From contig CP021222.1 in assembly GCA_003999685.1 (NCBI GenBank), positions 3,224,001 through 3,288,000 on the forward strand: 64,000 nt of DNA, written 5' to 3'. Of the stretch, positions 33,254 to 44,514 are shown in pieces; position 1 is the stretch's first letter; every line of letters starts with the position of its first letter. The notes beneath the pieces were generated by a model. The model searched no databases and was not told the DNA's origin. It saw only the letters and a list, made by a program, of their open reading frames with translations. Made by a program: the position numbers and the translations under genes. Source of the DNA: Taiwanofungus camphoratus. Lineage: Eukaryota > Basidiomycota > Agaricomycetes > Polyporales > Taiwanofungaceae.

Positions 33254-33921
33254 ATGTCTACTCTCACCCGCGTTCCAACCAAACTGCCTTCATCGGTAGA
33301 CTCTCCCGAGATCCAGCGAGCACTCAAATTCCCATTTGTGCCTATCGGGAGAAAAGTCACCCGTGCGGTACGCCTGCTGCTCAAATTCGTTTGTTCATTA
33401 ATGTTCATTCATATTAGGATTTCATGAGTGTCTTAAATCCCGCACCATTTGACAGCCTTCCCTTTGCTCTTTTGCCACGTCTCAAACAGTCCATGAAGCC
33501 ACCTATGATACATTTTGGCTGGCTCATTAAGGCAGACGACTTGTTGCGCTATGCGAAGGAGCACCAGATCCAGGTGCACATGCAAGATGCATTATTTTCT
33601 GATGGAGACGAAGACCTATACGATAATGAGGATGAGGATGAGGGTGAGGAAGAACTTGAGTTCGACACGGAGCGTACCATGGAAGAAGCCCTCGGTTTCA
33701 TGGCGAGGCGACTCGGACTGCAATTCCCTACGTGCTCTCTCCGTATTGAGATCCCTCTGCGCATTAATGGGTTTCGAATTGTCTCGCTATACACCAACTA
33801 TTTCTTCGAAATTATTCCGCCTGAAGACGCTATCAAAGCCTTCGGAAAGGAGCTAGCAAGGGAGGTCGAGACGGAAGTGCCAAGATGGCACCTAGATGGT
33901 ATAAAGTGGCATTGGGAATGA
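33254..33921 (+). CDS. acidic two-exon family protein, copy 6
   Basis: Exons 33254..33367 and 33418..33921, 205 aa. The promoter and exon 1 match copy 5, but exon 2 shares features with copy 2 (IEIPLRINGFRIVSLYTNYF, ending in WHWE), so this copy may be a recombinant. The acidic loop is mixed Asp/Glu/Asn (DNEDEDEGEEE). Intact. Function unknown. Confidence 0.82.
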
Positions 33922-35073
33922 GAGGCGTTAGCCAGTCTGCTGCCGTTGTTTCCTCTGTTGCATTCTCATGCATATTAGCATATAAGCATTGAACGGACTC
34001 ACGTTGGAATGCCAATGAACTTTGTGTAGTGTAACTTGTGTGCTCTTTCCTTCGTAGCGAGCCAGAAACTGTCCTGTTTCGTGATGGTGGGTTCACAGTC
34101 CGTCGGTATTCGACGCCATACGAGCGTAATAAAAATAATCAGCCAACCAGGAGTGGTGTTCAGCCGGAGTTTTATGACACTGTATATAAAGTTGTCCTGA
34201 CCATGGTGAGTTGACGAGCAGTATAGTAGTCGAAACATGGGGCCCAAGTTTAGCGAGACTTCTTATGTGATCTATATCTCAGACCGTTGAGACGTTGAAC
34301 ATGAGCAGGTCCCAGTCGGACATTGCAGACATTGCAAGCAATTGCTGGTTCACAGACGCATTCCCACCTTACCACTTGAATATGATCATCAACACAATCC
34401 CTTGATTCTCACAGTTTCTGCGCAGTACGAAGATCAGAGATTAGCCATTGTTTTGATCACCTCGTTGGCGTCCGCTAATAGGCGATAGTGATGGAGGGAA
34501 TGGCTGATGATGATGCAGGTCGGAAAGGGAAACTACCTGGCAAGCACCTTTTTTGTTCCCGTACCAATTGCTAATCGATCACATAGTCCGCTAGCACAGG
34601 TTTGTGTTGACGACCCTTGTTCATGGCGGGCGTAGAATAAGGTATACCATTCATTCAATCTTGACAATATGTATTCATGTTCTCCGCAACCCTGCTAGCT
34701 GTGTATCCCAAATATGACTTAACGTAGGCTCGCCCGAGTCATACTATCTTCAATCAAGATGGATACCCGGCCACTGATTGTCATTTCGCCCTGAAGGATG
34801 TTTAGAAAAATCTACGTCCTCTTTAGAAACGACGGTCCTGTGTCATGTGTATGAGCGGTAACCATCAAAGGCGACGTTGGCATATCAGTAAATACAAGCA
34901 GGCAGTGCTTACGACATCCAATACCCTGAACTCAATTATTCGAACATCTGTCAGCGGTGATTCTATTCCCATGATGGTTGTCTACTCTACTGTCTTGCAT
35001 TACCATTGCTATTAGGACAGAAAAAGTGTCCACTGGCACCGATTGTCACTCCTTCCCCTCATATGTATAACCC
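33922..35073. other. right edge of the duplication cluster and intergenic DNA
   Basis: 33950-34100 is family 3' flank; similarity fades by about 34450 (a weak match to the GATCACCTCGTTGGCG/ATTAGCCATT region also seen near 16320 and 23560). From there to 35073 nothing is recognised. Confidence 0.5.
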
Positions 35074-36811
35074 ATGACTTCCAACCTCACTCCTTACAAC
35101 TTCTCGTACTCGGACAACTCGCCTCTCTTCAAATATCTCCCTTACCGTGATGGCCCCACAGACAGTGGTTGGAATCTCTCGTTCTCGGATAGCTCGCAAT
35201 CGCAATGGGCACCCGACTTGTATTTTGGTACTGGAGTGAGTAATGAGCTCAAAGGTTATGTCGATTGTGATAGTGATTTATCCGCACCTAGACAAGCTCA
35301 CATAGTAGCACCCTAGTCAACGCTCTCGCAGAAGTTTACTGGACAGGAACTGACATCTGGGTTTACGGCCAAGCAGCTCAGGGTGCTTATTCTGTACAAG
35401 TCGATGACGAGTCTGTACTGGAGGGGAGTGGATCCACTGAAGACGGATTACTCTTCAGTCAGACGGGAATGCAGGATGGAGTGCATTCGTTGCTCTTCAG
35501 GGTCGTGCGAGGTGAAGCCACGGTCACTGGAACGACAATCACAGTCGGCATGGGCGAACCTGGGTAGGTTGCGAATATTCTCAGTCAGGAGATCAGTCAT
35601 TCTGATGATATTATTAGTACTGTCGTTCAAACGCGCAACATCTCTGCTACAGTAAACGAAAATGGCAATGTGACTGCGAATCCTTTCTTTCTTACCGATG
35701 GCTCTGACTGGCAAGTTGGAGTCCCATTTGAAACCGGCAGTTCGGGACAAGTGATATATCCACGTCTTTTGACCGCTAAGCAGGGCGCGACCGTTACATT
35801 CTACCTGAATTCGACCAGTGCATTTGCCATGTATGGCAGTGTTGACTATAACCAAGGCATATACAACGTCACGGTGACTCCCCCGCCGGCCTTCATGTCT
35901 GCTCAAGCCACTCAATACAATGCATCCTCACATTGGATGGAGCTGGACCAGATAAAGTGCCTTGTCACCGGAATGAATAGGTCACTAACATACCGAGTAG
36001 ACGTCACGAATGAGTCCGATAACTTCTTTGACTTTGCCAACCTCGTCGTCTTTGATACACCTCCAGCGTGAGCAGCCTTGTGGTCGTTGCCGAACGCACA
36101 CATAGTGGCTGACCCATATCAAATTGCAGGTCATCACCGTCGCCTGCATCGTCCGCACCTGGGTCATCAGCGACGACGTCCCTTGGACACTCAACCTCGC
36201 GTCTGTCATCTCATTCTCTTGGTACTGGTGCCATACTTGGGATAGCAGTACGCACTTCTTATACACAGTGTCCAAATGCTGACACGGTCGGTATACCTCG
36301 TTAGGTCGGCAGCGTTCTCGTGTTCCTTGCGGTGGCAGCCATGCTTTTCGTGCTGATTCGTTGGCAACGTCGAAAACGGCAGATCGATATTGAAGAGGAA
36401 GTTGATCACCTCATAGTGTCTCCATACCGACTTTCTTCGGGCAACTTTGTACCAATAGACCACTGCGTGGCTCCAGGAAATGAGGCATCTCGTGCGCGTT
36501 TCCCGCATTGTGAGTCTCTATGTTTTACTTTGTCGGCGTCGGCTTCGCGACTCATTGAAGGGCTGTTGTATCGCACCGCAGTCTCGAAAGGTCATGCAAC
36601 TGTGCCGGGTCTTTCGACCAATAGACTTGGGGAAGTACCAGCATCTTCACAGACAGATATTAGACAATACGAGTCGTCCGCGCCAAGCATGCCGAGCGCG
36701 CCTGTACAACCGCCTTCTGGCTCGCACGAGGTGATCCACGAGGAAGATGCAGGACCTATTCCCGCGGTACACCCTCCGGCATATAATCCAGCGTGGACCA
36801 ATAACACTTAG
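35074..36811 (+). CDS. single-pass transmembrane protein with extracellular beta-rich domain
   Basis: Six exons: 35074..35235, 35292..35563, 35618..36067, 36130..36247, 36305..36509 and 36582..36811, giving 478 aa. The first about 295 residues are Ser/Thr/Tyr-rich, beta-type, with N-glycosylation sequons (NLT, NIS, NST, NVT, NAS, NRS). A Ser/Pro/Thr linker follows, then one transmembrane helix (GSVLVFLAVAAMLFVLIRW) and a basic stop-transfer RRKRQ. The cytosolic tail is Pro/Ser-rich. This layout is common in Agaricomycete cell-surface proteins of unknown function. No clear signal peptide is seen, so an upstream exon may be missing or the membrane helix serves as signal anchor. Confidence 0.78.
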
Positions 36812-37927
36812 TGCGATGGCGATACCTTTTCTCGTCAAGCGGGACTTGACGTCCTTGTACTGTAGTCCTAGCTATCGCTCTCATCGTCTTCGCCGCTATA
36901 CGGATAATTTCTCTTCTGATGATTTCTTTCTCGATCCGTCTCATCGTCGTTATCGTTATCACGATACCGCCGTATCCGTTGGAATCTGCATTTGCTCACA
37001 TATTTGTTGGCAATTCTACACAGGTACAGCAAATGTATATCTGTAAACTTCGAGAGAACGTCAGGACATTTGGCCCATTCCGTTTCTATAGTGAAAGCCA
37101 TACTTGGATTTACTCATAGAGTTGGACCTCGTAAATCATGAGCATATCAATTGATACAAAAATTATGAAGCTGTAAAGAAATGGATGTATGTACTCTCTG
37201 ACGCCTCCGGTGCGAAGATTATGTTGGCGTTACGATTCCGCAGCGACGATAGAAATTTCTGATATCAGGAAAGAGACCCTCACAGCATTCTGAACGAGGG
37301 CAATGCGCATAAGGACTCGTTTTAAGTACCGATCTTCAATTGGCCAAACAAATGTGGGCTTTCGGACATCGTCTCGCTATGCGCCTGTGGCTGTCAGTGT
37401 CATTGTTGGTACCAAACCAGCGGTACACGCCAGGGCTGGATTAGACTGCAGGGTACATAAACATTTTGGGTCGCACGAACAATCCAGTTGAGCGCAGACT
37501 CATGCCCCCAGAATGAGGTTAGGACACAAATGGTCAGCTTGAAGGACGTCGAAGCTTAACTTGGACGCCCGAGTACAGATAGTCATGCAAGATAGAATGA
37601 GATGGCTTATTCCGCATCTTGAAGTTATGTCTCCAGCAATGTTGTGTAGTTTAACTTACCATTCCTGAGTATTGAGTGCAGTTGATAAAGTTGAGCGAGC
37701 GTTTCGTGTATGCAATAAATATGTTGCGGGACATCGGACTCGACCATGACTCGGAATAGGCGCGGTCCGATAAGTAGATTGCAGATCTTGGCTAGCCAGT
37801 CTTTCTCGTCTACGCTACTCCCTGCTTAGGACCTAATAACTCTTCCCCGGTGAACCATTCTGGGCCTCTACCAGATCACAGGCGCGTCCAGCTTGAGTCT
37901 GGACGGTCAGTGCTTCAACTAGTCCCC
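36812..37927. other. intergenic, 1.1 kb, holds the ADE12 promoter
   Basis: No supported gene. Short frames only. Confidence 0.45.
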
Positions 37928-39651
<1,724 letters not shown>

Positions 39652-39778
39652 AGTACTATAAATTGATAAACGTATCCCGTACATTGTAGCTGTGACGGAA
39701 GCGAAGATTAAAAAGAATCATTGTGAAATGAGCTGCGGCCGAGGGAGTCATCTCGAGTAGTTCCCACGCCACAACTAG

Positions 39779-39785
39779 TATAAAA
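39779..39785 (+). promoter_or_regulatory. candidate TATA box (TATAAAA)
   Basis: About 150 bp upstream of the ATG at 39932; a consensus TATA element in a plausible position. Not tested. Confidence 0.4.
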
Positions 39786-39931
39786 GTGAGTGTGACATTG
39801 TTTGGTCAACCCTTGTCACTTCCTCGTCACGAACTGTCACCCGACAAACGCACCTCGCAGCGGAAAGGAGTCGCAAGGCGTAACGGTCACCGACGGACAA
39901 TATACAGAGCTCAAATATACGTTTGTGTTGG

Positions 39932-41105
39932 ATGGATCCTAACGTTCACCACCACCACGACCCATCGCACCAAAACAACGTGCCCGCTACCCCCTCTACA
40001 TCTCGCAAGCGATCTCGAGAGAACGAGACTCCCAGTCAGAGACACAAGCGAGAGAAAGCTGCTGAGCGTCAGCGCCGGAAACGTGAACGAGACCGCCAGG
40101 CAGGTTTGAACAATATATTGGCTTTGTCGCAGGTACAAGCAGGGGCTCCTCAGGTGGAGCCTCAACCTCCCCTTCCGACGTCCATCTCCGAATACAAGGG
40201 TGACGACATCTCAGCGGAAGAAGTTGCTAAGCGCGACAGAGTGCGTCTAGCTGCGAGAGAGAGACAGCGAAAGCACCGCGCACTCGTTAAAGCGCGGAAG
40301 CTACGGGAGTTAGGGCTGGATATGGGAAACGAAATCATACCAGGGATGGAGGAAGTGCAGTATCGCTTGAATGCCGAAGGACAGTACCACCACATGATGC
40401 CTCACGAGATGCAACCACATCCTCCCCCACATCCCCTTCCCGGGCCAGAATTTCAGCAGGGACAACCCCTTGGCGGGCAGACTTTTGCCTCGACTCTACT
40501 TCTGTCCTTTTCCTGTGCTCCCTTGCTCAAGCAACACCTTCTCCGCACCCTTAACTTGTCTAATGATGAATTGGCCTCGCTGGAACCTATTATCGCCCAG
40601 GCCTACGACCATTGGGATCAACAGGTGAGGAAGGCACACGCAAGTGGTTGGTCAGGAAGCTGAAGTTTGCACGCAGAGACGAATGTTTGGGCACCATAAG
40701 GGTCCCGACGGGTCTCATGCACCCGATCCCTCTGCACCCCCTTACCCGCCTATGGGTGAACACCCACTTCACCCTCAATACGTCCATGATCCCTCGCAAG
40801 CACCTCCCAATGATTTCCGGGCCCGATTTCACCGACCTCTCATCGCCCCTTCTCCCTTCCGCTCCGCCATGGTTGGCACAGACTCACAGCAAGCGACGGC
40901 GCCGTCTTCATCGGCCTCTGCGTCGGTTCCAGTAGGACCCCCAGTGCCTCCCGGCGATACTCTAGATCCCCATCTTGCCAATGCCGCCAGCTCCAGCGAG
41001 CAGCGGCCTGATTTACTTACACCTAACGTATCAACTATCGATCCACAGTTGGGTCAGGCTCGAGACGAAGCAGCTGGAGTGGCGGGAAAACTAGAGAGAA
41101 CATGA
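39932..41105 (+). CDS. unrecognised protein with two Arg/Lys-rich (bZIP-like basic) segments
   Basis: Exons 39932..40624 and 40677..41105, 373 aa. Residues about 27-58 (QRHKREKAAERQRRKRERDR) and about 98-125 (KRDRVRLAARERQRKHRALV) each look like a DNA-contacting basic region with regular Arg spacing, but no leucine heptads follow either one. The middle is His/Pro/Gln-rich, then a short helical part (LNLSNDELASLEPIIAQAYD), and a Pro/Ser-rich disordered tail. A nuclear regulatory protein is likely; calling it bZIP would overreach. No orthologue name is recognised. Confidence 0.75.
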
Positions 41106-41520
41106 GTGGCAAATTATTGACCACCCCTTTTTTTTCAGCTCTTGCTATGTATTCACGCCATCGACTCTTCCGCTCCAGATTGTTGATTTTATTCGCACCA
41201 TCAGATTGCCTGTCTCTACTTCAGTATTACTCAATAATGTCGGAGTGTCTTGTTCCTTGGTCCCATATTCGTTGTTGACATACGTAGGCAGCATGTGTAT
41301 TTTTTGCATGACAGTATGAGCGAGGAGCTCTCTGTACGGACTGTATTCGGGGCAGTGTCTGCACCACCAATATAGGCCAAGTCTTGAAAGATCTCAAATT
41401 ATGCACTTGTTTAACACCAACGAGCACAGGCGAGACAGTACACAATGCATGGGAGTCGCAGAGCAACTTAGTTTATAGCAGTAAGTTGTAATTTTCTGAT
41501 TGCAATCAATATTGCTGCCC

Positions 41521-42913
41521 TCAACGATAGTCAGAATGTTCTTGGTAACCATAGTAGTGTTTGCCTTTCTTCGGACCATGATAATCTATATGCACATGTT
41601 GAGCGAAAGAATGGGAAACGTTTCGAACTACGCACAGGAACTGGTGTCACGGACAGGGCTTACTCCAGCGACACCGCCAAGATTGAGGTATCCTTCGACT
41701 GATCTAGAAGGGCCGGCAGTGGCACTGCCGGAAGCGGGGGCTACTACCCACTTGGCGCGACAAAAGACACATGTCAGGTTGTACCGAGCGGTCGTAGCCC
41801 CTAAAATGAAGACAGTGAGCTAGTTAGACTAGTAGGACGCAGTCCTCGTACACTGTCGGAAACACTCCTTGTGTAGACCATTGCCACATTCCTCGCAAAA
41901 TGTCAGAATACTTTCACTTGCACCGTGCATGTTCTCGTAACAGATTGGGCAGTCGTCGTCGGGCCCTGGAATACGTTTCTTCTGTCGTTGATCGTCTTCA
42001 GAGGTCTGTGCGATAGCCTTTCCGGTGGCACGGGCATAGGCATCTTTGATGCGTGGATGAGCGACAGAGTTAGGGGCGAGAGGCGCATGCGCAAAAATGT
42101 CCTCCAATTCGGATGTTAAGAGGGCTCTGCGACATAGTTATACCATACAAGGGACACACACAAACAGAATGGCGTACTTCTGGTACCAATGCCCGGAGTC
42201 TTGGGTGACTTGAAGCACTGCAACAAAAAACTCAGTGTCTCCCGCATGACCGACGATCGCACGAAGTGAACCTTTCAGAAAAATGAAGAGCTGATCGCTA
42301 TATTTCGGGATTCAGTACCCCACCAAAAATAGCGCAAATCTCACGATATGTTTGCAGTGGTTGCCCTTGATTGCATCAGGACCTATCATAACTTTCAGAT
42401 TAATAACAACTGAGAATTTCGCTCTGCACTCCTCACAGTTGCATGACGGAGTGTTATCTATAACCACTGTGTACACCTGGGGTGCGAGTTAGGCCCAGAG
42501 CGGTATAATATATATCGAAGCTTCTCACATTGCCTGTCGATCCGAGTACACTGAATTCCTCCCTTAGTTCACTTCCCACTCTTCTCCTATCGACCATAAA
42601 GAATCTGATACGGGAAGCGCGTCAGTCCGTCAGGAAATGCGGCACGCGTCGCGCGTGACATAACGCGCCTCTGAGAGAACACTCTGTCCAGCCTATCCAG
42701 GATATTTTTCGGACACCTTTTCTTGAGAACAGCACCTCGTTTCTCAGGAATAGGCACGTCGGTATCCTTCTTATGGCGTTGCCTCTTGGCCGGAGGCGCC
42801 TTGACTGGAGAGTCGATGACAATGGGGTTTGAAGACGGGCCGGCCACTGTTGACGATGACGCTTCAGCCGAAGCCCATTCATTACTAGTCGCCTTTCTCT
42901 TGCGGACGCCCAT
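41521..42913 (-). CDS. SWIM zinc finger plus RING finger protein
   Basis: Nine exons: 42913..42669, 42604..42529, 42476..42437, 42382..42345, 42290..42272, 42217..42178, 42126..41852, 41800..41636 and 41585..41521, giving 320 aa. A basic Ser/Lys-rich start leads to the SWIM motif CNC-(8)-CKH (Cys119, Cys121, Cys130, His132). A RING follows from residue 212: CPIC, CEEC, HKEC, CVFC. The combination resembles ZSWIM2/MEX-type ubiquitin ligases, so an E3 role is likely (inference). The RING is complete only after joining exon 8. Intron 1 uses GC-AG (CAGAG|GCGCGT); the GT alternative (GTTAT|GTCACG) changes two residues only. Exon 5 is 19 nt. It is divergent from RER2 with 108 bp between start codons. 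Confidence 0.85.
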
Positions 42914-43021
42914 CGCAGATGATGGTGAAAGTACGAGGAGAAGGAAGTGAGTGAGCCTGGTGGCTGGTGCCGCGGAGTGTTTCGTTTCGCCTTTCTCGAT
43001 CGAGAAACTAGTTCCCACGGT
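42914..43021. promoter_or_regulatory. bidirectional promoter between SWIM-RING gene and RER2
   Basis: Only 108 bp separate the two ATGs, so 5' UTRs must be very short or overlap the opposite gene. No known motif is recognised. Confidence 0.5.
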
Positions 43022-44263
43022 ATGATATTCCAGCTCATTTCCCGCTGCTTCAGATGGCTCGCCCGCAAAGCATCCAGCAAAATCCAGGATGCTGTCCTGA
43101 CTATCCTTGCTGCTGGCCCGGTCCCGCGGCACATTGCTTTTGTTATGGATGGGAATCGGCGTTATGCTCGGTTACACCATAAACAAATCTCAGAAGGCCA
43201 TTCAGAGGGCTTCCTCGCGTTGCGACGGGTATGTTTAGACATCTCTACGCGTTTATGCACCCGTCTTATTCTCACTTTTTTCTTCATGCAGATGCTTGAA
43301 ATATGTATGCAACTTCACGTGCGCTGCGTCACCGCTTATGCATTTGCAATCGAGAATTTCAAGCGTTCCCCGGAAGAGGTCGATGCGCTGATGAATTTGG
43401 CCGTAGAGAAACTAGTGGAAATATCTCAGCACGGGTGAGATGATTCCAATATTCATTCAGACGACCTCTCGATGCTTACTCGCACACATAGCGACTTGCT
43501 TGACGAGTACGGCGTAAGGCTGAATGTGCTCGGAAAAACAGAGCGTCTTCCACCCAAAGTGCAGGCAGCAATACACAAGGCGGAGAATATGTCACGGAAC
43601 AATAATAGGTAAGGGAACTACATAGTAATTGGCGCTACCCACGGAGCACCCTTCCATGCAAGATACGCAACTTCTGTCGGTTTGGCACTAATTTGCATGT
43701 GCTAGATCTGATGTCCTGTGTTCCATCCTCCTTATCACCCCTTCCGTTCTTCTATGGCTGGTTCCACAGCTGGAGCTGACATACATCGTTGTTATCATAG
43801 GGCAATTCTAAACATCTGCATGCCTTACGCGGCGCGTGACGATATCGCCACGGCCGTGGAATCTGCCGTGCGACTTGCTGTCGAGAAAGGTGGCCACCGG
43901 TGAGCACTGTTTTTTCCACGTTCACATGACCTTTGCCTGCTGACTCTCTTCGGCCTCAAAAGCGAGATAACGGAGGAAGACATTGATGCCCAGCTCATGA
44001 CATCAGTTGTAGGGAGTCCCCCTCTTGATGTCCTGATCCGTACAAGTGGCGTGAAGCGCCTCAGCGACTTTCTTCTGTGGCAGGTGGGCTATCCTGCAGG
44101 CGTACATATTCAATCTTGAACGCTCACGGGCCTCGCCTGATGTTAGTGCTGTGAGAATACTCAGATACACTTTTCGACCACGTATTGGCCAGACTTTGGT
44201 CTGCGGGACTTCATACCAATTATTCTAGACTACCAGCGGAAGGTCTGGTCACCACCATCATAG
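43022..44263 (+). CDS. RER2: dehydrodolichyl diphosphate synthase (cis-prenyltransferase)
   Basis: Six exons: 43022..43228, 43292..43434, 43492..43608, 43801..43899, 43963..44083 and 44147..44263, giving 267 aa. It condenses isopentenyl diphosphate onto farnesyl diphosphate for dolichol in the ER. Visible motifs: [14 protein letters not shown] (Asp43 is the catalytic/Mg Asp), [38 protein letters not shown], and [20 protein letters not shown]. In this family an NgBR/Nus1-type partner subunit is usual; none is in this window. The 192-nt intron 3 is long for the window. N-terminal hydrophobic residues may bind membrane. Confidence 0.93.
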
Positions 44264-44514
44264 CTGTAATCTTGTTCGCTCAGTGTTTGAAATTGCAAAA
44301 AAGACACTGTCTGTCTGGTACTGTACTAACCTATGTAATTCAATTTGACAAAATCGGTATAAAGTACTGGGGAAATATCACATACGGATGGTATGGAGCA
44401 CTAAAATGACATCAAAATCATGGCATGAATGAAAGGGCCCGAAGAGTAGACGATGGGCCCCAAAATTTAGAAGGAAGGTCTGGTATATCGAGATGGCTAA
44501 AGGCGCAAATGAAC

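Noticed and set aside
41829-42107. 92-aa frame as a complete small RING protein
   Set aside because: It contains half a RING; the second half and the SWIM motif lie in flanking exons, so it is an internal part of a nine-exon gene.
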